Of a DNA stretch of 64,000 nucleotides, positions 19,852-30,005 are shown one piece after another (the stretch's first letter is position 1; each line of letters begins with the position of its first letter). The notes beneath the pieces were generated by a model. The model saw nothing but the letters and a program-made list of their open reading frames with translations, was not told the DNA's origin and ran no database searches. The position numbers and the translations under genes are program-made. Origin of the DNA: a bacterium (GTDB lineage Bacteria > Elusimicrobiota > Elusimicrobia > UBA1565 > UBA9628); NCBI GenBank assembly GCA_021822495.1, contig JAKAQO010000008.1, positions 43,207-107,206 on the forward strand, in the 5' to 3' direction.

Positions 19852-20841
19852 ATGGAACTAGGTATTAAGGAAATCAACAAAAAAGTCTCGGAAGAAAGTT
19901 TGTTTGTCGCCGAACTTAAAAGAGAAATCGGACGGGTCATTGTTGGGCAAGAAGACATTATCGACCGCATTCTTATTGGAATCATCGCCGGAGGGCATGT
20001 CCTTCTTGAAGGAGTTCCCGGACTGGCAAAAACCCTGACTATTAAAACTCTTTCCCAGTGCATGAAAGCGGATTTCTCCCGCATTCAGTTTACTCCTGAC
20101 CTTTTGCCGGCGGATCTAACGGGAACCTTGGTCTTTAACCCAAAGGACTCCGACTTTACGGTGAAGAAAGGCCCCTTGTTTGCCAACCTAGTCCTAGCCG
20201 ATGAAATCAACCGCGCGCCAGCCAAGGTTCAAAGCGCGCTTCTTGAAGCCATGCAGGAAAAAAGCATCACGATTGGAACCACCACCTATCCACTGCCGGA
20301 ACTCTTTTTAGTCTTGGCGACTCAAAACCCCATCGAGCAAGAGGGAACCTACCCGCTTCCGGAAGCGCAGGTTGACCGATTTATGCTAAAGATCAAGGTC
20401 TCCTATCCCAGCAAACTGGAAGAGAAAACGATCCTGGAGCGGATGGCTTCGGATACTCCTTTGGTTCCCAAAGCCGTGGTCACCCCTCAACAAGTCTTGC
20501 AAGCCAGAAAAGTCGCTTCTGAAATCTACATGGATGAAAAAATCAAGGCTTATATCGTGGATTTGGTCTATGCGACAAGAACCCCTCAGGATTATAAATT
20601 GACCAAGGAGAAATCTCTCATTTCCTATGGCGCAAGCCCCCGCGCGACCATTGCGCTAGCCAAGGCGGCGAAGGCCTACGCCTTTTTAAACGGACGAGGG
20701 TATGTCACGCCCGAAGACGTCAAGACCGTTGGAACCGATGTCTTGCGGCACCGCGTTCTTCTCAGCTATGAAGCGGAAGCTCAAAATATAACATCGGAAG
20801 ATATTTTGCGTTCTCTTTTTGAGGCCGTCGAAGTCCCCTAA
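19852..20841 (+). CDS. MoxR-family AAA+ ATPase
   Basis: LLEGVPGLAKTLTIKTL, LVLADEINRAPAKVQSALLEAMQE. Confidence 0.95.
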   Translation: MELGIKEINKKVSEESLFVAELKREIGRVIVGQEDIIDRILIGIIAGGHVLLEGVPGLAKTLTIKTLSQCMKADFSRIQFTPDLLPADLTGTLVFNPKDSDFTVKKGPLFANLVLADEINRAPAKVQSALLEAMQEKSITIGTTTYPLPELFLVLATQNPIEQEGTYPLPEAQVDRFMLKIKVSYPSKLEEKTILERMASDTPLVPKAVVTPQQVLQARKVASEIYMDEKIKAYIVDLVYATRTPQDYKLTKEKSLISYGASPRATIALAKAAKAYAFLNGRGYVTPEDVKTVGTDVLRHRVLLSYEAEAQNITSEDILRSLFEAVEVP

Positions 20842-20861
20842 ACTAAAGAACAGGCTTTCCC

Positions 20862-21776
20862 ATGCCCGAAACTAATTCCGCTCTCGGCCTTTCCAGCGAC
20901 ATCTTATCAAAGGTCCGCCATATCGAGATTTTGACCGGTCGGCTGGTCGCCGAAACCTTCGCGGGAGAATACTTAAGCGTTTTTAAGGGCCGCGGAATGG
21001 AATTTGCAGAGGTCAGGGAGTATTCTCCCGGAGATGATATTCGCCTCATTGACCGCAACGTCACGGCCAGGATGAGAAAGCCCTACGTTCGCCAATATAC
21101 CGAGGAACGGGAACTGACCGTCGTCATCGCCTGCGATCTTTCCAAAAGCCAATTCTTCGGCTCAGCCGCTCTTAAAAAAGAAATCGCGGCCGAACTTGCC
21201 GCCGTTTTAGCCTTTTCCGCTCTTCAAAACAACGACAAGGTCGGAATGTTTCTATTTACGGAAGGAGTTGAAGAATTTGTCCCTCCTAAAAAGGGGAGAA
21301 AACATATTCTCCACCTTATTCGGGATGTCTTGGCCTACGAGCCCAAGAAAAGCGGAACCAGGCTTGATATTATTCTTGAGACTCTGGGCCGGGTTTTGCG
21401 CCGCCATTGCATCGTCTTTCTGATCTCGGATTTTAGAACGGATGACTTCGCTTCCTTTGAACACGCCCTCAAACTTGGAAGCCTCAAGCACGATTTGATT
21501 CCAATTATTTTAACCGACCCGCGGGAGAAAAGCCTGCCTTCCTTTGACGCTCTGATTAACCTAGAAGACCCTGAATCGGGACAAACCATCTTATTTGACG
21601 CTTCGTCCAAAAGCGCCCTTTCCGAGCACCAAAAAGAAGAAGAAAAAAGACTGGCCCGAATCCAAAGACTCTTTCAACTCTCCGGCATCGACTCCATTCA
21701 AATTGGAACGGACGCCTCTTATATCGATCCCGTAGTCCAATTTTTTCGCCGCAGAGCTAAGAAACTTTCCAGATGA
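20862..21776 (+). CDS. DUF58 domain protein
   Basis: GRGMEFAEVREYSPGDDIRLIDRNVTARM. Confidence 0.92.
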   Translation: MPETNSALGLSSDILSKVRHIEILTGRLVAETFAGEYLSVFKGRGMEFAEVREYSPGDDIRLIDRNVTARMRKPYVRQYTEERELTVVIACDLSKSQFFGSAALKKEIAAELAAVLAFSALQNNDKVGMFLFTEGVEEFVPPKKGRKHILHLIRDVLAYEPKKSGTRLDIILETLGRVLRRHCIVFLISDFRTDDFASFEHALKLGSLKHDLIPIILTDPREKSLPSFDALINLEDPESGQTILFDASSKSALSEHQKEEEKRLARIQRLFQLSGIDSIQIGTDASYIDPVVQFFRRRAKKLSR

Positions 21777-22705
21777 CTAAACCCATTTGTCGACTCGCTT
21801 TGATTTCCTTGGCTTTCTTTCTTCTATCCAAAACAGCCTTGGCCCAAGAGCCGTCTTTTAACATCCAAATCGCTTCTGGGACTCCCGTAGCCGCAATGCC
21901 TCTTTATCTCAAAGTAAGCGTCAATAATCCTCCCAACACGCGCGCCTCTCTTGATTTAGCGGCATCCTCAACCGACACATTCGTCATTGCCCAAGTCCAG
22001 GACCTATCCCCCAAGGGCGGCAATTCTTCTAGTCAAAATTTTTTATTAAAAATACTGCCCCTCAATGTCGGAACCTTGCCCATCAATCTCTTTTGGAAAC
22101 TCAGCGCGCCTTCGCAAACGACAGAAATTCAAAGTCCGACGTTTATCTTGAACGTGGCGGAAAAACCGCTTAAGACTCTTAAGATTTACGATATCGCCTC
22201 TCCCCTAAAAGCATGGCCCTTATTGTGGCCGTGGCTTTTGGCGGCGTTAATCCTCGGCTTGATTACTTGGTTTTACCTCAAGCGCAAAAAAGAGGTTTTC
22301 CTCGGCCCGTCAGTTCTCACTATCGACACGCGCCCAGCTCATGTGATTGCCCAAGAAGAAATTGAAAAGCTCAGGGCCTCCAAGCTTTTTGAAGAGTCGC
22401 GCTATAAAGAATTTTATTTTGAACTCAGCGAAATTCTTAAGCGCTATTTTGAACGGCGTTTTGCGATGCCCGCGACCAAAATGACGACGGTTGAACTTCA
22501 CCGGCATTTAAAGCAGTCCGAAATCGACCCGCAAACGCTGGCCCGGTTTAAAAATCTTTTCGACAAGGCCGATTTGGTTAAGTTCGCAAAAGTCGCGCCG
22601 GAGAAAGACTGGAATTTCTTGGATATTGAAAGCGCCCTTTATTTAGTCGAGAGCACAAAGCCCAAGGAAACTCTTCCCGCTCAAGGTTCGGGAGTGTCCC
22701 CATGA
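21773..22705 (+). CDS. Bat-operon-associated membrane protein (signal peptide, Ig-like, TM, cytoplasmic domain)
   Basis: Signal peptide ...KTALAQ, TM at WPLLWPWLLAALILGLITWFYLKRKK; overlaps neighbours by 4 nt. Confidence 0.7.
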   Translation: MTKPICRLALISLAFFLLSKTALAQEPSFNIQIASGTPVAAMPLYLKVSVNNPPNTRASLDLAASSTDTFVIAQVQDLSPKGGNSSSQNFLLKILPLNVGTLPINLFWKLSAPSQTTEIQSPTFILNVAEKPLKTLKIYDIASPLKAWPLLWPWLLAALILGLITWFYLKRKKEVFLGPSVLTIDTRPAHVIAQEEIEKLRASKLFEESRYKEFYFELSEILKRYFERRFAMPATKMTTVELHRHLKQSEIDPQTLARFKNLFDKADLVKFAKVAPEKDWNFLDIESALYLVESTKPKETLPAQGSGVSP

Positions 22706-23691
22706 TTTTTGTGCATCCCTGGGCTTTTGCCCTTTTAGCGCTTGTCGTTTTATCTCTCGCTCTTGCCTATTATTTTCAGAACTTAAATCAGGTTTTGCCT
22801 TTTCCGGCAAATTCGCAGTTTTGGAAGCAGGGAAAAACCTTGAAAACCTGGGCGGGACAATGGACGCCTTTGATTTCCAGAGGACTCGCTCTTTGTCTCA
22901 TTGTCTTTTCGCTGGCGAGACCTCAAAAAATATCAAGCGCCCTCAAAGGCTTTGGAGAAGGCATCGACATCATGCTCGCTATCGACAGTTCTCTCAGCAT
23001 GAGTTCCATTGACATTAAGCCTAACCGAATCACCGCCGCCAAAGAAGCGGCCATTAATTTCGTTTTAGGGAGAGTTCAGGACCGCGTTGGGCTTGTCACT
23101 TTTGGAGGAGCGCCCGAGCTTCTGTGTCCTCTGACCTTGGATTATAACGCGCTCATCTCTCAAATTAAAACTCTCTACCCCGGAATCACTCAATCGGACG
23201 GAACCGCCATTGGAGACGGGATCGTCTCCGCTCTTAATCATCTCAAGCAAAGTCACGCCAAAACAAAAATTATTATTCTTTTAACCGACGGCCGTTCCAA
23301 TACCGGCACGGTCGACCCGGTGACGGCCGCGCGCGCGGCGGCTTCCATGGGAGTTAAAATCTACGCCATCGGCACCGCCCGGCACGGCTCGACTCTCATG
23401 CCGGTTAGAGATCCCAGCGGCGGACAAGTCATGGTTCGAATTGACGACGATATTGACGACGCTCTTTTAACTCAAATCGCGCAAATGACCAATGGCCGCT
23501 ATTTCCGCGTGACCAATAGAAACGAGCTTAAGGAAGTTTACAGGACGATCAACCAACTTCAAAAGTCAAAAGTCAAAATTCCGCCCATTATCATGCGCGC
23601 GGATATGTACCGAATCCCGGTTTTAATCGCATCGTTGATTCTTCTACTGGAAATTTTACTCGCCAACACCTGGCTTTTGAGGTGGCCGTAA
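22702..23691 (+). CDS. VWA-domain protein, BatA-like
   Basis: IDIMLAIDSSLSMSSID MIDAS motif, flanking TMs. Confidence 0.88.
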   Translation: MIFVHPWAFALLALVVLSLALAYYFQNLNQVLPFPANSQFWKQGKTLKTWAGQWTPLISRGLALCLIVFSLARPQKISSALKGFGEGIDIMLAIDSSLSMSSIDIKPNRITAAKEAAINFVLGRVQDRVGLVTFGGAPELLCPLTLDYNALISQIKTLYPGITQSDGTAIGDGIVSALNHLKQSHAKTKIIILLTDGRSNTGTVDPVTAARAAASMGVKIYAIGTARHGSTLMPVRDPSGGQVMVRIDDDIDDALLTQIAQMTNGRYFRVTNRNELKEVYRTINQLQKSKVKIPPIIMRADMYRIPVLIASLILLLEILLANTWLLRWP

Positions 23692-25457
23692 CTATGTTTA
23701 GAAACCCTCTCTATCTGTTGTGGGCGCTTCTTGCCGCTGTGGCCATCTGGCTATTCATTCGTCTTGGAAACTCCAGGAGAGAAAAAATTTCCGGCCGGTT
23801 TGGCAGCCTCGGGACCCTCGCCCGCCTTTTAAAACCGGAAACCAGCCAAAGACGAAATATTAAATCGCTTCTTCAGCTTGGGATTCTCGTTTTACTCTTT
23901 CTCGCTCTGGCCGGCCCGCAATGGGGAGTGGAACTGAATTCATCCAAAAGCTCTTCTCAAGTCGTTCTTCTCGCTATTGACACTTCTCTTTCCATGCTGA
24001 CTGAAGACGTTTCCCCTAATCGCCTGGAAAAAGCGCGAAGCGAACTCCAGCTCATTATTTCAGGCCTAAAAGAAGAAGGAACTCCCGTTCGCATTGGAAT
24101 CATCGTCTTTTCCGGACAAGCGACTCTTGTATGTCCCTTGACCACCGATTTAAACGCAGTCTCAGACGTTCTGTCCGATATTCACGCCGATATGCTCCCG
24201 ACCCCGGGGACCGCGATGGGAGACGCGATTAACCTCGCGACTCAGACCTTATCTCCATACGTTGGCAATAAAAACCTTATTATCCTTTCGGATGGAGGGG
24301 ATCATGACACCCACCCCGGAGAAGCCTCAACTGAAGCCGCCTCGCATGGGATACGAATTTTCACCTTGGGTTTTGGAACCACGGAAGGCGGCCCCATTCC
24401 CATTAAGGACGCTTCTGGCAACCTCCTTCGTTACCAAAAAAATAAATCGGGAACTACCGTCATTACTCACTTAAGGCCGGAAATTTTGCAAAAAATCGCC
24501 GCCAAATCAGGCGGAACTTATTGGCAGGCCAGCGCCACTCAAGATGAAATTTCCGATCTCTTAAAAGGAATAACGCAAGGGCCTAAATCCAAAGGAACTC
24601 AAGAAACCGCCCATGTCTATAAAAATCATTTTATGATTCCGCTCAGCCTCGCTTTTATCCTCCTTCTTATCGAACTCCTCATTCCAGAAAAAATGGGGGC
24701 TTTGGAAAAAATTTCAAAATCCGGAAAAGAACTCCTTGGGAAGGCGATGCCATCTAAAAAAGAGGCCTCACTTCTTATCTTACTCGCCGCCCTTCAAATG
24801 TCCTTCCTGGGTTTGACGGCTAAAGCGGGAATGGAATCGGATTTAAGACAAGGAAATAATCTCTACGGCGACAAGCAATACGCCCCCGCGCTTAACTCTT
24901 ATCTCTCAGCCGTCAAGGCCGCCCCTGATAATCCAAAACCAATTTTTAACGCGGGAGACGCTTTATACCGTCTCGGGAAATATAATTCTGCGGCCAAGGC
25001 TTTCACCCAGGCAAGCAAAATTAAAAATGCGCCTCAAATTTTAAAATCGGCAGCCTACTATAACATTGGAAACAGCGCTTTTCAAAAATCCCAATACGCA
25101 GAAGCCGCACAGGCCTACAGAAACTCGTTGCTTCTTAATCCCAACAATCCGGAAGCCGCGCACAATTTAGCGGTGGCCCTTCATTATCTTAAGCATCCTC
25201 CGCCCAAAAAACAAAACCAAAAGAAAAATAATCCTAAGAATCAAAAAGGAGGAGGGGGAAAACCGCCCCCGCCCCCGCCGCGCCCGTCGTCATCTCAACA
25301 AAATCAACAGCAACAACAAAGAGACCAATCTCAAAACCAGTTGTCCCAAGATGACCTGCGGCGAATTCTAAGTTCGGTGACCGATAAAAAACCCAACACC
25401 GATCAACAATTACAAAAAGGAAGTCCGTCAAAGCCTCCGGAGGGAGAAGATTGGTAA
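23682..25457 (+). CDS. VWA + TPR protein (BatB-BatC-like fusion)
   Basis: VVLLAIDTSLSMLTED, then TPR repeats and Pro/Gln-rich C-terminus. Confidence 0.85.
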   Translation: MAVTMFRNPLYLLWALLAAVAIWLFIRLGNSRREKISGRFGSLGTLARLLKPETSQRRNIKSLLQLGILVLLFLALAGPQWGVELNSSKSSSQVVLLAIDTSLSMLTEDVSPNRLEKARSELQLIISGLKEEGTPVRIGIIVFSGQATLVCPLTTDLNAVSDVLSDIHADMLPTPGTAMGDAINLATQTLSPYVGNKNLIILSDGGDHDTHPGEASTEAASHGIRIFTLGFGTTEGGPIPIKDASGNLLRYQKNKSGTTVITHLRPEILQKIAAKSGGTYWQASATQDEISDLLKGITQGPKSKGTQETAHVYKNHFMIPLSLAFILLLIELLIPEKMGALEKISKSGKELLGKAMPSKKEASLLILLAALQMSFLGLTAKAGMESDLRQGNNLYGDKQYAPALNSYLSAVKAAPDNPKPIFNAGDALYRLGKYNSAAKAFTQASKIKNAPQILKSAAYYNIGNSAFQKSQYAEAAQAYRNSLLLNPNNPEAAHNLAVALHYLKHPPPKKQNQKKNNPKNQKGGGGKPPPPPPRPSSSQQNQQQQQRDQSQNQLSQDDLRRILSSVTDKKPNTDQQLQKGSPSKPPEGEDW

Positions 25458-27349
25458 TGAAAAAAAAGAGCATAATTTTTATTGCCTTAACCGGGTGTTT
25501 TCTTCTGACGTCTGGAAGGCGAGCCAGCGCCCAAGTCGCCATTCATGCAAGCGTAGACAAAACCATCGTGAGTCTTAATGAGCAAATTACCCTCACTGTT
25601 TCGGTCACCGGTTCCGGCGGTTCCATTCCCGATCCTCAAATCCCGCTTCTTTCAAACTTCAGCGTTTACTCTTCCGGAAAAGGCCAATCTATTTCCATTA
25701 TTAACGGACAAATGGAAACAGACACCGAATACACCTACGTCCTCGTCCCGCGATTTGTCGGGAAAGGAACGATTCCGCCCATCTCAATTAGCTACGGGGG
25801 ACGAAAATATCAAACCCGTCCTATTATTATCAAGGTGTCTAAAAATGGCGCGTCCGCAAACCAGGGCCATCCCCAGGGCGGCGGAGCCGTTTCCGTTCAA
25901 GCTCCTCCAGGAGTCAGCGTCCAATCCGCTTCTGGATATAATTACGCGCGAAACCCCTCTCCCCGTAATCCCGATGTCTTCGTCAAAGCGACTGTCAATC
26001 GAAATAAAGTCTACGTCAACGAGCAGACGACTCTTTCAGTCAAATTTTTTACCGGAGTCAGCCTCGCGGGAAGCCCGCAATATAACCCGCCCAAACTCTC
26101 AGGATTTATCTCAGAAGATTTGCCGCCCCAGAGAAATGGACGAACCCTCATCAACGGCAGGGAATACTATTATTCCGAGATCAAACTCGCTCTCTTCCCA
26201 GTCCAGGCCGGACGACTTGAAATAGGCCCGGCGATGGTCAGTTGCCGGATTCAAAAGAGTCTTGCCATTGATCCCTTTTCTCAAAGCTTCTTAAACAACA
26301 TTTTTTCCGGACAATTGGGAATGACCCAGCCGGAAACGCTTCATTCCGAACCTCTGATTTTAACGGCCTTGCCGCTTCCCGACAGAGGAAAACCAGCCAA
26401 TTTTTCTGGAGCAGTCGGCAGTTTTTTGATCTCGGCATCGGTAGACCGAACGCAGGTCAATGTCGGGGACGCAGTCAATTTTACGATGGTCATTTCTGGC
26501 CAGGGGAATTTAAAGAGTTTAGACGCTCCCTCAATTCCAGCCATGCCGGATTTCCATGTCTACGACACGGTCAATTCGCTCAAACTCAACAAGCAAAACG
26601 ACATCGTTCAAGGAAGCAAGTTTTTTAAAACCGTCTTGGTCCCAAGAATTTCGGGAACATTAACGATTCCTAAAATCGCATTTTCTTTTTTTAACCCAAA
26701 AACGAATTCCTATCAAACCCTCTATTCTCCAAGCATTGTCCTTCACGTTGCGAAGGGCGCTCCGGGATCAGGAGCAGGAAACGCCTCTAATTTTTCAGCC
26801 ACGGCTCCTCAAGACGTATCCACTATTTCCGAGGACATTCGCTATCTGAAGCCTTATCAAAAAGTCTCATTTCTTGAAAGATTTCTGGGCGCCACCTCCA
26901 ATGCAGGACTCATCAACTTATTTCCTTTCGCATTTTTTGCGTTTTTCTTCGGTCTTGATCAATATGAAGAAATGAAGGCCCGCAACCCCTTGGAAGCCAG
27001 AAAACGACAAGCCTTTAAAAAAGCTCTCCAAATTATTGAAACAGCCAAAAAAGAGCACCTCTCTAATCCGAAAGAAATGACGGAAGACCTCTCCGCTGCC
27101 CTCATTGGATATTTGGCGGACAAGCTAGGCCAATCTCCATCGGCTTTGACGCTGAAAGGGCTAAATCAGGAAATCCAAAAAGCTAATTTCCGCGTATCTC
27201 CAAACGCTCTTGAAAACATTAAGCGCGTTTGGGATGAAATTGACTCTCGAAGGTTCGCACCCACTGGAGTCGCGACCCAAACCGCCAATTCTGAAATCGC
27301 GGAAGACGTCTCCGCGTTAATCGAATCTATTGAGAGAGAGCTTAAATGA
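25457..27349 (+). CDS. BatD-like protein (oxygen tolerance family)
   Basis: Signal peptide, Ig-like repeats, C-terminal TM; position in Bat operon. Confidence 0.82.
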   Translation: MKKKSIIFIALTGCFLLTSGRRASAQVAIHASVDKTIVSLNEQITLTVSVTGSGGSIPDPQIPLLSNFSVYSSGKGQSISIINGQMETDTEYTYVLVPRFVGKGTIPPISISYGGRKYQTRPIIIKVSKNGASANQGHPQGGGAVSVQAPPGVSVQSASGYNYARNPSPRNPDVFVKATVNRNKVYVNEQTTLSVKFFTGVSLAGSPQYNPPKLSGFISEDLPPQRNGRTLINGREYYYSEIKLALFPVQAGRLEIGPAMVSCRIQKSLAIDPFSQSFLNNIFSGQLGMTQPETLHSEPLILTALPLPDRGKPANFSGAVGSFLISASVDRTQVNVGDAVNFTMVISGQGNLKSLDAPSIPAMPDFHVYDTVNSLKLNKQNDIVQGSKFFKTVLVPRISGTLTIPKIAFSFFNPKTNSYQTLYSPSIVLHVAKGAPGSGAGNASNFSATAPQDVSTISEDIRYLKPYQKVSFLERFLGATSNAGLINLFPFAFFAFFFGLDQYEEMKARNPLEARKRQAFKKALQIIETAKKEHLSNPKEMTEDLSAALIGYLADKLGQSPSALTLKGLNQEIQKANFRVSPNALENIKRVWDEIDSRRFAPTGVATQTANSEIAEDVSALIESIERELK

Positions 27350-28098
27350 AAGAAAAGCGTTTTCCCACCCATTCTTACTTTTATCTTCCGTTCCTCCTTT
27401 TACTTTCTGCTTCCGCCTCGGCCCAACAAAATTTAGCCGCTCAAGCTCGACAAAAATATGATGCGGGCAATTACGCGGCGTCCGCCGTTTTATTTCAAAA
27501 TGCCATTGAAAAGTCTCCCGAAAATCCATTCTTGCAGTATGACTTAGGAAACGCCCTATTTAAATCTGGAAAGCTGGGAGAAGCCATCGTCTCCTATCAA
27601 AGGGCTTTTGATCTCATGCCACGCAATTCCGACATTCGCTATAATTTGGCTTTTGCGCTTAAGAGAGCGGGGGAAGACCTCGTTCCCTCCGGCATTCCGC
27701 CCATTCTCTTTTATCTTTTCTATTGGCTTAGCCTTAAAGAGCTCTCCGGTTTTTTCTGGGTTTTTACCTGGATACTTCTTCTATCCGCAGGAATTTGGAT
27801 TAAAATGAAAAAGCCCGCGCCGTTACGACCTCTTCTCTCAATTTCTCTCACCCTTTGTTCCATTTTTGGAATTTGGTGGGGAATCCGGTTCTTGCTTGAA
27901 CCGAATGCCCTGGGAGTCATCGTGACCCAAACAGCGGAAGTCCGCAGCGGCCCCGGAGAATCTTTTTCGGTTAATTTCACCGCGCCCGAGGGCCGCCGGG
28001 TTGAAATATTGTCGGAAAGTTCCGGCTGGATCGAAGTCGGACTTTTAAAAGAGGGATCCCGTGGTTGGGTTTCCACAAAGGACGTTGAAAAAATTTAG
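27346..28098 (+). CDS. TPR + SH3-like protein (BatE-like)
   Basis: TPR, two TMs, C-terminal TAEVRSGPGESFSVNFTAPEGRRVEILSESSGWIEV bacterial SH3 motif. Confidence 0.82.
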   Translation: MKEKRFPTHSYFYLPFLLLLSASASAQQNLAAQARQKYDAGNYAASAVLFQNAIEKSPENPFLQYDLGNALFKSGKLGEAIVSYQRAFDLMPRNSDIRYNLAFALKRAGEDLVPSGIPPILFYLFYWLSLKELSGFFWVFTWILLLSAGIWIKMKKPAPLRPLLSISLTLCSIFGIWWGIRFLLEPNALGVIVTQTAEVRSGPGESFSVNFTAPEGRRVEILSESSGWIEVGLLKEGSRGWVSTKDVEKI

Positions 28099-28110
28099 GA
28101 GGATATCGTC

Positions 28111-29511
28111 ATGAATAACGCCCATCCGTTTCGCATCGAAAAAGATTCCTTGGGGGAAAAAGAAGTTCCAGCCGTAGCCTATTACGGGGTTCAAACCCAA
28201 CGCGCGGTCGAGAATTTTCCTGTTTCCGGACTCAAAGCCCATCCCGCCTTGATTTTCGCCTACGCCGCGGTAAAAAAAGCCTGCGCCATGGCCAACCGGG
28301 AGATTCAAGCTCTTCCCGAGGAAAAGGCCTCTGTCATCATCAAAGCCGCCGATGAAATTCTCTCGGGACAATGGAAAGAACAATTTGTCATTGACGTCTA
28401 TCAAGCCGGCGCCGGCACTTCGTTTAACATGAATACAAATGAGGTGATCGCCAATCGCGCAGCTGAAATGCTGGGGAAACCTTTAGGAAAATACGATTTC
28501 ATTCATCCCAACGATCACGTCAACATGGCCCAATCCACCAACGACACCTTTCCCACGGCCTCCTATGTCGCGGTATTTTCAGAAATTAAAAAACTTCTCC
28601 CGATTCTCGACTCACTGACTAAAGCCTTCCTAGACAAGGGAGAAGAATTCAAAGACATCGTCAAAACCGCCCGCACTCATTTGCAGGACGCCGTTCCCAT
28701 TACGCTGGGGCAAGAATTTAAAGCCTATGGAGAAGCCTTAAAAGCCTGCCGCTCGGAAATTAGTCGAAGGTCCGAACTTCTCGCCCATGTCGCTTTGGGC
28801 GGAACCGCCGCCGGAACCGGAGCCAACACCTTGCCTCATTTTAGAGAAAAAGCCGTGGCTCATTTAGCCGCGATTACCCATCTTCCCTTGGTCCCAGCTC
28901 ATGACCCCAGAATGGCGCTTCAAAGCCATCAGCCGCTACTTGCCGTTTCAAGCGCGCTTAAGGAACTCGCTTCTGAGCTCATTCGCATCGCCAATGACTT
29001 GCGCCTTCTTTGTTCGGGACCGACCACCGGCTTTGCGGAAATTGTCTTGCCCGCAGTCCAGCCGGGATCTTCCATCATGCCGGGAAAAGTAAACCCCTCG
29101 ATTCTCGAATGCCTCAACATGGTTTGTTTTCAAATCGTGGGGAGAGATTCCGCCGTTTCTCTCTGCGCACAAGCGGGTCAAATGGATTTAAACGTCATGA
29201 CCCCTTTAACCACTTATAATCTTCTTGATTCTCTAAGTCTCTTGATTAACTTTCTTCCTGTAGTCGAGAAAAAATGTATCGCGGGAATTGTCTGCGACAA
29301 GGAAAAATGCTCCCACTATTTCGAGCAAAACCCATCCTTGGCGACCCTCTTAAACCCCAAAATCGGCTACGCCCGCGCCGCGGAAGTGTTCAAAGAAGCG
29401 GTGGCCAAGAAAACGACGATCCCTAAAATCGTCCTCGCCCGCAAATTAGTCGAGGAAAAAGAGCTTGCTGAAATTCTCGACCCCAAAAAAGCCGTCGGAA
29501 TCCTCGATTAA
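28111..29511 (+). CDS. aspA: aspartate ammonia-lyase
   Basis: QAGAGTSFNMNTNEVIANRA, GSSIMPGKVNPSILE fumarase-superfamily signature. Confidence 0.92.
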   Translation: MNNAHPFRIEKDSLGEKEVPAVAYYGVQTQRAVENFPVSGLKAHPALIFAYAAVKKACAMANREIQALPEEKASVIIKAADEILSGQWKEQFVIDVYQAGAGTSFNMNTNEVIANRAAEMLGKPLGKYDFIHPNDHVNMAQSTNDTFPTASYVAVFSEIKKLLPILDSLTKAFLDKGEEFKDIVKTARTHLQDAVPITLGQEFKAYGEALKACRSEISRRSELLAHVALGGTAAGTGANTLPHFREKAVAHLAAITHLPLVPAHDPRMALQSHQPLLAVSSALKELASELIRIANDLRLLCSGPTTGFAEIVLPAVQPGSSIMPGKVNPSILECLNMVCFQIVGRDSAVSLCAQAGQMDLNVMTPLTTYNLLDSLSLLINFLPVVEKKCIAGIVCDKEKCSHYFEQNPSLATLLNPKIGYARAAEVFKEAVAKKTTIPKIVLARKLVEEKELAEILDPKKAVGILD

Positions 29512-29516
29512 GATAC

Positions 29517-30005
29517 ATGAGCGAACTCTCCTATTTCCCAGGCGCTATCAACCGAGAGGATTACGCAAAAAAAATCGAAACTCTTTTTTCCGAGTATTTG
29601 GAAAGAAACGGTCTGCGATTGACCTCTCCGCGCCGAAAAATACTGGCCTGTTTTCTTAAAGCCGAAAGGCATCTTAATCAAGAAGAAATCTATCAAGCCC
29701 TCCGCTCCCAGGGAATCGGCCGCGCAACCGTCTTTAGGACTATTAAAATGCTCGAGGACTCAAACCTCTTAAGCCGCATCGCCGGCATTTCCGGGCCGCC
29801 AAGGTTTGAAGTTCATTTCGAGCGCCCCCATCATGATCATTTGGTCTGCATCTCCTGCGGGAGCATTCAGGAAATTCAATGGCCGGAGCTTGAAAAAATT
29901 CAGGAAGCAGCGTGCCGCAAAATAGGGTTTACCATTAAATGGCACCGCCATGAGATATTTGGATTCTGCGAAAAATGCGCGGCGAGAAGAAACAAAAATG
30001 AGTGA
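29517..30005 (+). CDS. Fur-family transcriptional regulator
   Basis: LTSPRRKILACF...HLNQEEIYQALR, HHDHLVCISCG, CEKCAARR. Confidence 0.9.
   Translation: MSELSYFPGAINREDYAKKIETLFSEYLERNGLRLTSPRRKILACFLKAERHLNQEEIYQALRSQGIGRATVFRTIKMLEDSNLLSRIAGISGPPRFEVHFERPHHDHLVCISCGSIQEIQWPELEKIQEAACRKIGFTIKWHRHEIFGFCEKCAARRNKNE

Noticed and set aside
25200-25460. Low-complexity Pro/Gln tract considered as a recombination hotspot
   Set aside because: Fits a disordered protein tail at the end of the VWA-TPR protein; no perfect long tandem unit.
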